Assembly (NCBI GenBank): GCA_022264855.1
Contig: JABYQU010000003.1
Location: 930,001 to 994,000 of the forward strand
DNA from: Lenzites betulinus
Lineage: Eukaryota; Basidiomycota; Agaricomycetes; Polyporales; Polyporaceae
DNA length: 64,000 nucleotides
Direction: 5' to 3'
Position numbers and translations under genes: made by a program. Below, in pieces: positions 33,867-46,000 of the stretch (position 1 is the first letter of the stretch; the number at the start of each line of letters is the position of its first letter). The notes beneath the pieces were generated by a model. That model was not told where the DNA came from, made no database searches, and was given only the letters and a program-made list of their open reading frames with translations.

Positions 33867-34235
33867 TGTTGTATTCAGGCTATGCGTACAATACCCATAC
33901 TTACACTTGTTACTTACATTCATTTCATTTTGTATTCAAAGCATCACTGCCCATGGTAGAGCATAGATGCCCATGCGGGCATTTTTGCGCCGCCTTAACA
34001 CTGAGGAGTATCACGGTCTTTTTACTTGTATTACCTATACTCATGTGCAGTAGCTCCCTGCGTCTTTAGGTAGCTACTAATGGCATGACCATTCTCTTCC
34101 CGAACGCTGAGCTCCTCGCATCTTTAGATCATAACCCTCACAGGTTATGAGCCCTGCCTTGATGTTGCTCTCTCACTCCACCCCCAATGCCTCAAACCTC
34201 TTCAACGTCCCCAAGGTCGCTCAGGATGGATCCAA

Positions 34236-35065
34236 TTGGATCAGGAGCGGATGCACACGGTTCTCGGCCTGCGGCATCTAATCGGTACAGCTTGTTGTCC
34301 TCCCTCTCCCCCTCCTTGGCTCCGTACAAAGTTCAAGCCTGCAATAAGTACCAAGCAAACACCGGGTCCCACAACCACAAGTGCTGCTCTGAGTACCATG
34401 CAAGGTGAAGCTCTGCAGCCTGAGTCCGGCTTGAAGCCCAACCCACTAGCAAGCCTATCGGACGATGACTACTTCGCCAAGGTCGAGGCTGCAGAGGCGA
34501 AGCTCGACAACTACAAACACAAAGAGTTTGCAACCCGTCAACAGATCTATGAGATAATCACCAACTTGCTGCTCCTCAAAGTTAAGGACCTGTCAACCAT
34601 GTCGGCCATCTGGAGCACTGTCATGAAGGAACACGAAGGGAAATCGGAGATGTACACTAGCAGTGTTCGCACGTGCATGCTCAACACCAGGTGCATCGAG
34701 GGCGGCAATGTGCACAAGCACTTCGACATGCTTATTTGCCTCTGCAAGGAGCTCGCTGGCATGGGCTCCCCGCTCCCCAACACTAAATTCTCCGCCACCA
34801 TCTTCCAGTCGCTCCATGAGTCATACAGCACCCTCCTCATAACCCGTTCGACCATGGCATGCATGACTGACAACCTCCTCTCCCCCAGCAACATCATTTT
34901 TGCTGTCAGCGAAGAATTCGACCACCACAAGCTCAACGCGCCCAGCACATCGACTGACTCCGTGCTTGCCACTTAGCCAAACTCGCAAGGCGAGTGCTTC
35001 AACTGCAGGTGCAAGGGCCACATCAAGGCGGACTGCTGGCGCAAGGGGGGAGGGATAGAAGGTCA
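34236..35065 (+). pseudogene. Copia-2 Gag with zinc knuckle
   Basis: Contains a Gag core (EFATRQQIYEIITNLLLLKV, IWSTVMKEHEGKSEM, RCIEGGNVHKHFDMLI) and, past a stop at about 34974, a CCHC knuckle CFNCRCKGHIKADC near 35000. The GC level is higher than in the surrounding Gypsy element. The true start is uncertain (34187 or 34236). Confidence 0.75.
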
Positions 35066-35129
35066 GGGTCCTAGGGGCCAGGCATCCAGGGGGCGTAGGT
35101 GTGGCGGCAGCAGCAGAGGACATATAGTA

Positions 35130-35936
35130 CATTACCACTGCCACAGCTGGTGTATCTGCACCATCCTTGCCCTGGCCGCTTGCTACAACTGGGAGCTCGA
35201 GCAGATGAACATCAAGTCCGCGTACCTCAACGGATACCTTGACAAGAAAATCTATATGCACCAGCCCCCCAGATCGGCCACGCCCGGCAAGGAGCACCTT
35301 GTTTGCCATCTCAAGAAGACACTTTATGGGCTCAGGCAAGCTGGTTGAGGCTGGTACAAGATGCTATTGGCAGCGATGAACACATTGGGCCTTACTCACT
35401 ATGTCACCAATCATGCTATGTGGTACAGATGCGACGGCGAGTCAACGCTTATTGTTGCCTCCTCAGTCGACGACCTCACCATCGCAGGTATGCTGGATCT
35501 CGTGTTCAAGTCTGACATCACCGCTCCAACCAGGGGCCACGCTAGGCAAGCACTAATCGCCGGCTACCCCGTGCCAGTTCGAGGAGATGCGGGACGTTCC
35601 ATACCACAAAGCCGTCAGATCGCTCATGTACGCTGTGATAGGAACACGTTTGGACGTTATCTTTGCAGTCACTGCGCTCTCGCAGTTCATGCACAACCCC
35701 GGGCGTGTGCACTGGGACACCGTCAAGTGTGTTCTCTGCTATCTCAAAGGCATGCAAGAGCTTTGGCTCGTCTACGGCAACACTCGGAACGGTATCAAGG
35801 GCTTCTTGGATGCCGACTGGGGTTTGACAACCGAACATCACCACCCAATCAGCGGCTACATCTACACTCTAGACGGCGGCACAATCTCCTGGTCTGCCAA
35901 GAAGCAGAACATTGTTGCGCTCTCAAGCACTGAAGG
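35130..35936 (+). pseudogene. Copia-2 reverse transcriptase and RNase H fragment
   Basis: RT motifs in broken frames: LALAACYNWELEQMNIKSAY, LKKTLYGLRQAG, and the catalytic strand SSVDDLTIAG keeping both Asp. RNase H/connection follows from 35590: YHKAVRSLMYAVIGTRLDVI, HNPGRVHWDTVKCVLCYLKG, LDADWG, ISWSAKKQNIVALSSTEG, where it runs into LTR sequence. At least two frameshifts and a stop (35346) break it. Confidence 0.82.
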
Positions 35937-36000
35937 CATGACCGTTCTCTTCCCGCATGCTGAGCTCCCTGCATCTTTAGATCATAACCCTCACAATGCA

Positions 36001-37290
36001 TACGCAAGAGAGTCAGGACAGCAGACACAACACTACTCCTATGGCAGCAGCAACCCAGTGCAGTGTCGCTACACTCATTAAACCTTCTACACCCACAGCT
36101 GAAGAACAGCCCAAGCCAAGAATCAAGTACCCGGTAATAGTAGCAGAGGAGGAGGATAACAAGACATAAGACTTATGTGAATTACCAGTAACCTCCATTC
36201 TCAACACTGACAGCAACACTGACAACATTTACACTAGACCTTCAGACCCTTTCAAAGCATAATGAGTTAAGGCTGTGGTAGATACCGTCTATATTGGAGA
36301 CAACCTCAGCACACAAAGCTCATCGAGGAGTTCACTAACTGCTTTGCATTATCAGTGAAAAAAGTCACACTGGTACCAGGTGCAATCAACACTCTAAACA
36401 TACCCACAGATGCTACTTTTTCAAAGCACGTTCATCAGAAACCACTCACACCGCTGCAGTGAGAATATGTGCACAAGAAGATTGACAAATTAGTTGCAGC
36501 TGGGGCAATGGAACCATGCACACCAGACAAGGTCAAATGCATCACACCAATAATGCTTGCACACAAAGTGCATGAAAGAACAGGCTTAAGTATGGACAAA
36601 TTGCAGCGAAAAGTCAAAAAAGAGTGTGAGGTGATAGGGAAAGCAGCACCATTTAACATAAAAAAACAGGCAGCAAACAAAGTCCAAGAACACACAGTAC
36701 CACCCAGCAAGAGCATTGGAAGAAAGAACATGATGAAGTGTTTGTTCAACTCAAAGTCATACTAACATCTCAACCAGTGGTCCACCATCCTCTGTGGGAT
36801 GGTATGCCATTTATCATAACCACTGACGGCTCAAAGGATGGATTTGGCACAGTCCTCGCACAAAGCATCAACAAAATGCTGCCAAATGGTCAAACAGTGA
36901 AGCGAGTACATCCTATTGTGTATGCATCCAGAAGTATAAGTTTTTCATATCAGAGTTTGCCATGCTGAAATTTGGGTTAGACAAGTTCACAGACATCATA
37001 TGGGGATTCCCGGTTGAAATAGAAACCAACTGCGAGACGTCCTGTCAAACAACAAACTCACAAGCACACATGTGCAATGGCGCAACAGCATCTTGGCACA
37101 CCAGATAGTCGACATACAACACATTCTGGGCAAGCTGAACACTGTCGCAGATGGTATCAGCAGGGTCAGCAAGAACACAGAATGCACCAACAGAGATGGC
37201 AGCGAATGGTTGGTTCGCGAGGACTGGGAAGCCAACACAGGATTAGTCAACAATATATTCCAGGTGACCATTGCAGATGAAGTGAACGAA
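36001..37290 (+). pseudogene. Gypsy-1 reverse transcriptase N-terminus and RNase H
   Basis: Gypsy sequence resumes after Copia-2. RT thumb-side motifs: SVKKVTLVPGAINTLNIP, KPLTPLQ, KKIDKLVAAGAMEPC, KCITPIMLAHKVHERTG. The catalytic palm (YxDD) is deleted between about 36690 and 36740. RNase H follows: QPVVHHPLWDGMPFIITTDG, SKDGFGTVLAQ, and near 36960 EFAMLKFGLDKF. The end reaches about 37290 with further stops. Confidence 0.8.
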
Positions 37291-37479
37291 TAAACTGACA
37301 CCATGTTATGTAGATTTTGAGATGAACACTTGTATTGCGAAGCCATCAACGCAATCATGAACCAAGAAAGTGGCGATAAAAGGCAGTGGCAAAGAATTCA
37401 ACACCAAGCAGAACAATACAGCATTGATGATGGCAATCTTTGGTGTCTGAAGGGAGGTGAATGAACTCACGCATGCGTG

Positions 37480-38520
37480 TGCATGGAATGTATCACACGA
37501 GCTGAAGCAGTCCAGAAGGCAAACAAGTAACACCAATGTGGGGGACACTGGGGTAGGGACACCATAAAGATTGTGCTAACAGATCAGTACTAGAGCCCAA
37601 AGCTCAACACATCTATCCTCGAAGGCATCAAGCATTGCAGTAGGTGCAAAAAATTCAGATCCATCTGAGCTCTTAGTAGCCAACTACCTGTTGCTACCAG
37701 ATGGCAAAGGTGGCTTCCACACCCTAGCGGTGTTCCTCGACACCTTCATGCAACATGTCTGGGTTTTCAAGTACAAAACTGCAAAAACAACAATTGACGC
37801 ACTGCAAAGGATCTTTAATAACTTCATGTTGCCAGAGACCTATATGACAGATGGTGTTAAGCACTTCGACAATCACAACATTCAGGCTTACTGCCAACAG
37901 TGAAACACCAAAACACATGTTGTAGCAGCATATTCACTATGGGTAAATGGACTTTTGATGTGCTGAAGAGACTCTGTGATCCAGAGTTAGGAGAAGATGA
38001 CTGGAAAGCAGAAGCTGGGAAGAGCGACTGGGAGAAGCTTCTAAGAACATAGCCTGATCACCTAGACAAGGGGGTCAAGTGTTTGAACTACCGCATTCTG
38101 CCTGCACTGAAATTCTCCCCCAAAGAACTGCTACCAGGAAAGGTTGTCAACACGCCCATCACTCCGATAGACCTCACGCAAACAGCAGTGTCAGAGACAG
38201 AGGTGGCAATTTATATTGCATATGTCGATTAACCACACCCCAATGGATGCAATGAAGCACTATGGCACACCATCCAATGGAAGAAGACCTTCAACAAGCA
38301 AGTAATGGCATCACGACCAGGCAAGCAGGTGTTCTCTCCAGGAACATTAGTGCAAGTCTACCACAGCAATCTTGACTACACATTCAGGACTGAAGACAAG
38401 TTGGCACCCAAGTGGTTGCCACCCTATCACATTGTGAGTCACATACAGAATTTGTACTGAATTGCTATACTTAGGGGGAGAGGTGACAGGACTGTACCAC
38501 ACAAGAAGACTATGATGGTT
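37480..38520 (+). pseudogene. Gypsy-1 integrase remnant
   Basis: A zinc-finger-like HQCGGHWGRDT and HCSRCKKF (37530-37660) is followed by the catalytic core (GGFHTLAVFLDTFMQHVWVF, ETYMTDGVKHFDNHNIQAYC, 37705-37900). A C-terminal part can be traced to about 38460 (APKWLPPYHIVSH). Several stops and frameshifts. The 3' LTR begins some 340 bases on. Confidence 0.72.
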
Positions 38521-39015
38521 CAGGCCAAGACCGGGAACTTTGATTAAGAGAACATCAAATTCATTGCGGAAAGATGCAGTCTAATCCCATGAGATGAATG
38601 AGACCATCTCCCATACATGCTCCTACACGTCCCACAGATCCATGCACTGGGATGGTGGCCAACAATTGCATTCATCATCGGCTGGCCGTAAGCATCCAGC
38701 ACCGTCCCTGTGCACACCCTTGAGGTCAGCTGCCAATTGAAGTTCATTGCATTCTCAAACCTGAAAGGCCAGATATCAAAGAAGTATGTGCACTACTACA
38801 GAAAGTCCCTGTCAAAATCATTATGGGGGTCACACGGACATTGCCAGTTAGAGAGGGGCATATGGGATAGGGAGAGACGGCAGTAGAGGAGGAGGGGGAG
38901 GAGGGCGCCTATCAGCAGGCTTAGTTAGCAGGCTCAAGATAGCAGTGTGCATATATGTTGGAGGAGCTCAGATCAATCTATCACACTCTCTTGCTCATCT
39001 AGTCAGTCTGAGGCT

Positions 39016-40286
39016 CTGGAGCTATTCCCTGTAGCATATTTTGACTTCCCAATATGATAACTACCCTTGTCCAAGTTAGCATATTTGAGGACCCCAAAGC
39101 ATGTTAAGCACCCATATCCTTGTTCAAGTTGGCATATATGACCAGCTTTGCACTCTATACGATCAGCACTTAATGTATAATATACAAGCCAACTTAAAGC
39201 ACATTAGATTTGTGGTTTCAATATTCTCATCCCAAATATGCTAAAATAGTGTCATAAACATGAAAAATAATAGAGTCACATATTAAACCTTGTCCATTTT
39301 AGTATACTTCAGGCCTAAAAGTTAGCATATTTGAGGGCCAAATTAGGGGGTCTTGTGTAATGGACCTTTAGTGGAGTTGTCAAGGTCCTTCACTAAGGCT
39401 GCCGCCACTGGTGACATATGTACAACACACCATAGCACTAGCTGCCACTAGCACAGCAACAGTAAGTTGTGTCACAGCTGGTTTACTATCCCCTATTAGC
39501 TCATTATGTGCTTCATACTATATCTGAACTTGACTTCATATACCCAGTCTCACTTGTACTTACTTCATGCCTCATATTCTAAATATTGCAGTCTATTTAC
39601 TCCACTCTCATTACTATGTCTTCTGGATGCTTGTGCCTTCATTGCTCAGCTTACCCAAGGTAATGAAGGTTAGTATTCCCCACTTCTGCTTGTATTTGCC
39701 TAACTTACCCCAAGCCAACAAAGCCTTGTCCTATTTCATTTTTGTTTGAGTTCAGTGCACACTAACACAGCTTACACTTTTTTCAAACAGTCACCAGTCT
39801 TTGTCTCCAGGTTGTTCCATGAACTCCTTTGTAAACCTTCAACACTACCTTCCCTATCAATTACTATACCCCCAGTCTGTATTGGCATTAAGGCAAATAA
39901 ACTCAACACCCCACTTAATACCCCACTATCTTCCCTTCCCCTGTCTCATGACAGGCACAGTTCATCTGCTACAGTGTTTTGAATCCCTGCTCTGGCCACC
40001 TCTGCTGGCAGACCTTGATGCAAACATGTAATCTCCACACCACCTCTTACTACTTGCACTAAGGCTCATTATAGCAAACCACCACTCCCCAAAAGTCTCA
40101 TTGCCAACCTGCATACAATTCTCTAACCCTTCACATTTCCCATCTACACCCGATTTCTCACAGCTGAGTTTGCCCTTGACTTCCTTGAGCATGTATTTCT
40201 CTAGCTTGTCCTCAGATAATGACTTTCTTACACTGCCTCTTCCCACCTTACCTGTCATCATGTCCACTTCTTCTCCTGGTGGCAAT
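39016..40286. other. Gypsy/LTR-derived and unclassified DNA
   Basis: No supported gene. The stretch 39480-39560 (CCCCTATTAGCTCATTATGTGC and following) is related to 44225-44300, where it sits in the LTR-like region behind a Gypsy chromodomain, so this may be part of a related LTR. TTAGCATATTTGAGG recurs at 39077 and 39322. Confidence 0.4.
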
Positions 40287-42428
40287 TACGATTGATGAGG
40301 AACGAAGAAATCGTTTCTTATGGGGTGACGTTTCAGCCAACTGATGAAACACAAATCAATGTATGTGGGAAAAAATTTTCAAATCCCAATAGCTTTGGAT
40401 TAGATTTGGAATAGACGCCACATAGAACCTGTTCTAACAGACCTAGGGTTAGGGTCCCAATTCATTAGAAATTTTAGGGTTAGTGCTTAGTTCCCCTGCC
40501 ATGCTGTGCTAGCAACTTTGTAGCCTTAGTGTAGTCTTAAGCTAAAGCCTCCCAGTGGGCGCTTGTCTAACCCTAGCTCACACAGCGCTTCACTTAGGCA
40601 GCTACACCTCTGCCACATAGGCACATTGATCATTCTATGGTATATAACAACTAGCCATATTCTTTTACAACTCATTGATATCCATGTATAAGCCACTTTA
40701 GTGTACTTACAGCACATACTCAGAGAGCTTATTCTACTAATGTAGTGGCTTTAAAATGGATGCTGATGGTCAATAGAACTACAAAAAGAAGTAATAGAAG
40801 GTTATACACCTCTCTGTCAAATTATCAGAAGAGATGTGTAACAAGCAAGCAGGCTCTACTAGCATGTGGCTGTTTTACCACTCTCTCTAAGGCAAATGCA
40901 TCTGGAATGGCCAGTGTTTAGGAGAGTATATCAGATGCTTTTCTAACCACTACCATTGAATAGAGCTGGGCTCCAGCTTCCTGGTGATATATATTATGTG
41001 CAAAATGGCCAAAGCCCTGCTCTGAAAAATGCTGAACAGTGTTTTTGGCCATCCTGTGATGATTTCCAAGTCCCATGGGCCCCTGTCCTACTTGCCAGCT
41101 CAGTGAGCATGACCTGTGCCTGAGGGACTTGGTAGAATGGAGCTCAGGGCATTTTCCATAGGTAGGGCTCAAAATAATGGCAAAACTGGTATATTGAGCC
41201 CAATAATGGTCCACTTATTATGGAAATAATACCATTAGGTGCGCATGAATGAGCAAAATCTGTGCATGTATGATACATGATATATTGATAAACATTAAAG
41301 GGAGAAAACACAGTTTTAGCGCTTTTTTAATGTACTAGCTACTATAATTTGCTATTAATGACATTAAATCTGCTTCTTTCACCACAAAAACACCACCATT
41401 GCATTCCCGTCAACCATAGCTTTCTGATGGTATATAGTAGTCCATACCTTGTGCAACAAATGGCTCATACATGTGCAATGCATATCTGTCTTTGGGCTAG
41501 ATCTTATCTCAGAACAAACATGTACATACAGATTGGCACGCCAATGCGAACCAATGTTCCTGTTTGCACCAGATCTGCTGCAGACTCTATTTTGCCCAAA
41601 CCTTGACCAAATTGAATGATTTTGGTATCAGCAGGAAGCTACAGTCTAGGCCATCTATTCTAGATTGTGCTAACACATTTAGGGGCCTTGTAACTGCATC
41701 AAATGGCTGTATTAGTGCTCATAAGTGACAGATTCACATAGCATGACCTAGGTTGCTACTAGCCACTGCATACTGGCTTTTTGGTATATTTTCATTACCA
41801 ACTACCCAGGTATTATGTGCTGTTAGAATGAGATTGACTAGCTCTTCCTGATGAAACTAGTATTAGTATTTGTTTGAAGGCAGAAATGGCATAATACACA
41901 AAGCAAGCAAGATTTATATTACTTTACCCTTTGATGATTCATAGAGCCAAAACATGCTTCAAATGTCTGTATTAATGCTAGGGTAGTACAAATGCAGATG
42001 TAATGTGTCATTAAAATCACTATTGCTCACCATTTCTCCTATTTTAATATCAAATGATAGTTTCTGATCAACACACAATGATACTGTGATATGCACAGAT
42101 ATAGTATTGCAGCTTCACATCTTGGTAATGTACTCAGATAGGTTCAAAGGCTTTGTTGTGCTAAAATACCATAAAACATCTATACAACTGATAGAATATT
42201 TAATTGAAGATCATCCTCCCTGGACTGTTCAAATTCAAGAGTCAGTAAACACTGAGGTTAACCAGTAAGGTAATCATAAGGACAGCACTATAATAAGGGA
42301 TGGGTAATAACAAGGATAATATGTCAGTATAAATAATACAGTACAATTAGTATCAGAATGTATATGCATAGTATGTGGCACCAGCCCTCATCAATCGTAT
42401 CTGCCGGCAGCAGCCCTCTTGAGCAAGT
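40287..42428 (+). mobile_element. Helentron-like non-autonomous element, copy 2
   Basis: 2142 bp, the same length as copy 1 and almost identical to it after the first ~110 bases. Ends: TACGATTGATGAGG at 40287, and CCTCATCAATCGTATCTGCC then GAGCAAGT at 42428. No target duplication: flanks are GGCAAT on the left and GCTATT on the right. It holds the same non-coding frames as copy 1. Confidence 0.85.
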
Positions 42429-43543
42429 GCTATTATGGTCCACTTAAACTTGAAGTCCATTCTGTATCTCTCCACCATGACAATTGTGAGATTTGGTGTG
42501 CGAGCGACAGGTGCTTAGCAAGCGCACAGGAGTTAAGCCAGTCAAGCGAGATGAGAGTGGAAGGCAAACAGCATGTTTGAGCAGTGTATTAACGAGTGAC
42601 AGCAGTGGGGAGGGGGAGGGGGAGGGAAGGTAAACACGTAAGGTGTGCATAAGGGACAGGTCCGGTATAAGAGGTCAGTGAGCAAGTAGACACCCAGTAC
42701 ATGGGACCAAAGCGTGAGCTTGACCATGGTAATCACAACCCCCACCACATTATTCTCTTAAGAGGCTGGTTGTTGCCAGTACTTCTGACATAAGAGCATC
42801 AAACCCTGCAATCAGATTGCTTTCGTTTTTGGATAACTATAAAATCTGTGCATAATGGACTGATGGATAACGACTGGTGGACTTAGAGACACTATCCTTT
42901 GTGGAGTTTATAGCAACCCTTTGTAAGCATGGTTGCCCATAAACTGGGCTAATGATATCATCACCACTATGTTCCAGAACAAACAATGAGATGACCAATC
43001 ATTTGATACTTGGGTAACAACCCTTAAAACATAACACCTACCCCTGCAACACTCCCTACTCCTTCACCCTGCACAGATTCATCTCCATAAAAATGCAATG
43101 GAAGCATAAGATTCCATTCTTGTAGTAAAAGTATCCCAAGCCTTCTTTGCTAACTTCTCTCACAGCCCAAATGCTGTTTTCCCAGATTGGTGACCTGTGC
43201 CTGATGTGCATTTTTGCTTAGCTTGTACAATAGCTAACCAATTACATAGACATAATATATATGTAGCATTTCAATCCCATGTACACTACACATTTGCAAT
43301 AAGACCATGCCCCTGCATCCTTATCCCTGTACCTGCTCCCTTGTTCACCTCCCTTATCACCCTTACCCACATCCTATGCTAGTCTCAAGCCAACCACACC
43401 ATTCCTGGACTAAGTGCCTGTTGACCAAAAGGTCACATGTCCTTCTGTTAACTTTCCACTGATGCTGTGAATTTATGCAGTGCAGGTCACACCATGTGGC
43501 TAAGTTTATGATCTGCTTTAATAGGCCATAGCCAATCTCTTGC
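42429..43543. other. Unclassified region
   Basis: No recognised gene. A purine-rich GGGAGGGGGAGGGGGAGGG run lies at 42607. The right end probably belongs to the Gypsy relic that follows. Confidence 0.35.
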
Positions 43544-43882
43544 ATGCATTCTGCATTATTGTTCTATATGCTCAACTTGCCCATGGCTATGAACATTTTT
43601 CCTACCTTTCACTCCTCCTTACTCTGCCTGTACATCCTGAATGATAATAACACCTTCCCTCTATGTGCACACCTAGAGCCTGGCGCCATTGTGATGGCAA
43701 ATGGCAAACAAAAGTTCTTTGTTGAGAAAAGTTTTGACTGCTGGTGCATTGGTCACAGATACCAATATCTTGTTTGCTGGTGGGGCTATAGTAAAGCATC
43801 CAACTCCTGGTTGCCAGGCCACAAAGTGCACAATATCACAGTACTTAACACATTTTTGCTGAAGAGTGGTTTCTCCACTTAG
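43544..43882 (+). pseudogene. Gypsy chromovirus integrase C-terminus with chromodomain
   Basis: The frame contains LEPGAIVMANGKQKFFVEKS followed by a chromodomain (QYLVCWWGYSKASNSWLPG). In Ty3/Gypsy chromoviruses this domain sits at the end of integrase and steers insertion to particular chromatin. The aromatic residues of the fold remain. The rest of pol is absent to the left (Helentron copy 2 and unclassified DNA). Confidence 0.7.
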
Positions 43883-44177
43883 GCAAGTCTCTTTACTGTG
43901 TCATTTGCAACTGTGCAGGCACTGTTGTTTGCTCCCTTATACAGGTTCTGTATGCTGGTCATGCCCAAACCATGCTCTCTGCCCTGCAGTCAAGTTTGTT
44001 ACACGTGTATGTTGTTCACTCCCTTTTCCCCATGCCTTAGTGCCCCTCATTGATAATCATCCTGCTCTGTTTTGCACTATTTTCTGCTTTTTAGTTTTTT
44101 TCTTTTCCTTCTTCCTTGTGTTGTCCCCTACCAAGTCCATTGCCCCCTTTTCTTTTCTTTAGATGGTTTTATTTTCA

Positions 44178-44395
44178 TGTTGGGGAAGAGTATAACCCCG
44201 ATTTGGGATTACAATGCTGTGCTAGCATTCATTATCCCCTATTGGCTCATTATGTGCTATATATGGTATCTGGACTCAATTTCATATAGTTAGTTCCACT
44301 TATATTGCCCACTGATTACTAACTAGCATAAATGCTGTCATTCTCATGGTAGGAGTCAGATGTCTTTTGAGAAGCATATATGGAGGTTAGTAAAC
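44178..44395 (+). repeat. Probable 3' LTR of the chromodomain Gypsy relic
   Basis: TGTTGGGGAAGAG begins about 300 bases after the chromodomain stop, after a T/C-rich stretch. The sequence is partly shared with 39480-39560. Its end is lost where a Helentron-like fragment starts. Confidence 0.4.
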
Positions 44396-44526
44396 CCCTC
44401 TATTCTAAATCTAATCTGAAGCTATTAGGATTTGATTTTTTTCCCCATGTACATCAATTTGTGTTTTATCAGTTGGCTGAAACATTGCCCTATAAGAAAC
44501 AATTTCTTCGTTCCTCATCATTGTAA
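44396..44526 (-). mobile_element. Helentron-like 5'-end fragment
   Basis: Reverse complement of the first ~130 bases of the 2.1-kb family (TCAGTTGGCTGAAAC, AAGAAACAATTTCTTCGTTC, CCTCATCATTGTAA). Diverged, so an old truncated copy. Confidence 0.7.
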
Positions 44527-44789
44527 CGAGATTAGGGCTCTATCTCCAGACTCTGGCCTTTTCTCCCAATCATAGTATAAAATATGAACACTAACCCTTT
44601 ATAGGAGATTCTAATATGATCAAATGCAATATTGCTAATGAAAATGATCACAAATGCTAGAAGTGCCAAAATCATAAGCTTCACCTAAGCTATAATTCTG
44701 CTATGGGTATATAAATATTGACAATAGCAAACAGAGATGCTGTGATACACCAAGCCATAGAATATGTTTGAAACCTCACACAAATTTGC

Positions 44790-44835
44790 CACTCTCAGCA
44801 ATTGTATCTGCCAGTAATGGCCCACTTCCAATAAG
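44790..44835 (+). repeat. Diverged Helentron-like 3' terminus
   Basis: CTCAGCAATTGTATCTGCCAG then GCCCAC..AATAAGT is a decayed form of the family 3' end. It lies 260 bases from a 5'-end fragment in the opposite orientation. Confidence 0.5.
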
Positions 44836-44999
44836 TTAGGACAAAGAACACCCAGCTGAAGGAGACAACCCAAAGGAGAACTTGGAGACAGAAATTAATA
44901 AGCCTGTTAAGGGAAAAGAGAATGAGTCATTAGGAAGCTGCCAGATGGAGGACGCTGCAAGGAAGCCAATAGTCACCAACCAAACTTATGTTGTGGACT

Positions 45000-46000
45000 T
45001 GATCACATGCACCTGGATAATAAGCACAAATGCAAAGAAATTAGCAGAGCTACAGAACACCAAAAAGATCAGACAACGTGCCCCAGTGTGCTCACCAATG
45101 GGTGGGCATCCTGCCCACCCACCCACCAAACACACCCTCAGTCTCCCACCATGCTGGCTAAGATATGAAGTGCTCATGCATGAGAGGGGTAGTGTTGTTG
45201 TTGAGTGTAGTGAAGAGCAGGGAGGAGAAGGGGCTGGGTTGGAGCTCAAACAGGCAGCGCAGAGCAGTCACCAGGCAAGTGATTGCACCAGGGGCAGCTG
45301 CAATCGAGATGGAGATGCCTTTTCAGAAGGGGTCAGTTTTCGATGCTGGCAAAGAGAGGATGAGGTGGGTGGGAGCAGAGATGTTGGGCAGGAACTGCAC
45401 ACTGCCATGGGAGAGGTGAGTGGCAGCTTGGTACGCAGAGGGCTTGTCGACCGTGAATTTGCTGCACCAAAGAAAGCCAGCAAAGGTGAGCACAATGATT
45501 GCTCAGAACTTGACATTGGGGAGGGAGTTGTCTCGCAGGGTAGAACAGAGGCACTGGAGAAGATCAATTATTATGGGAAGCTTCGAACAGCACTCATGCA
45601 CACCATGGTAGCGCTTGATCCCACGGATAAGCTGCTGCACGATGAGAGATTTGCAAGCAGTCCAAGGGAGGTTGGTGTTGACATGGAGGGAACAAACACT
45701 GGTGAGGTAGTACTTAATGGTCTTGGGTTGCAGGCTGCACATGCCCAGGGGTGTGACCCACTCCATGACCACTCTTTAGGAGGCAGGCAAGAAGGCACTG
45801 TTGAGGTTGAGGAGAGCAGGGTGAAGTTGCAAGAAGTTAAGGAAGGATTTACAGATGCTGGTGGCAAGACCATGCCGGAGATAGAAGGTCACTTTCTGGG
45901 AGTACTGAGCATGTGTCTCGTACCAATGAGGTGGGGGAGTGGCAAGGAGGGTTTCAGGGGAAGATAAGGGACCAGCTGAAACAGGCAACTGTACTAAAAG
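45000..46000 (-). pseudogene. DIRS tyrosine recombinase remnant
   Basis: The clearest part is the core-binding helix region PKTIKYYLTSVCSLHVN followed by LIVQQLIRGIKRYHG (45505-45770), typical of the YR of fungal DIRS elements. Downstream pieces (to about 45000) are too decayed to show the catalytic R-H-R-Y residues. YRs integrate circular DNA copies without target duplication. Confidence 0.6.

Larger units (their letters stand above)
33867..35995 (+). mobile_element. Copia-2: internally deleted Copia retrotransposon nested in Gypsy-1
   Basis: 2.13 kb with a perfect 5-bp target duplication ATGCA (33862-33866 and 35996-36000). The 5' LTR is 33867-34142 (276 bp, TGTTGTATTC..CCTCACA) and is followed at once by the half-tRNA-iMet primer site GGTTATGAGCCCTG. 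The 3' LTR is present only as its last ~60 bp (about 35937-35995), joined to RNase H. Protease, pre-integrase and integrase are missing, so gag runs into RT. These deletions predate or accompany loss of activity. Confidence 0.88.
31661..39015 (+). mobile_element. Ty3/Gypsy retrotransposon (Gypsy-1), decayed, with nested Copia-2
   Basis: Short LTRs: 31661-31825 and 38863-39015, both starting TG(A/G)GATAGGGAGAGACGG and ending TCAGTCTGAGGCT. A possible 4-bp target duplication CTGG borders both. Between them, gag, protease, RT, RNase H and integrase pieces appear in Gypsy order on the plus strand. The RT palm is missing and Copia-2 splits the element after the protease. LTR ends do not finish in the usual CA, so exact borders are less sure than the element itself. 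Confidence 0.78.

Noticed and set aside
31661..39015. Gypsy-1 and Copia-2 as one hybrid element
   Set aside because: Copia-2 has its own LTR ends, primer site and ATGCA target repeats, so it is an insertion.
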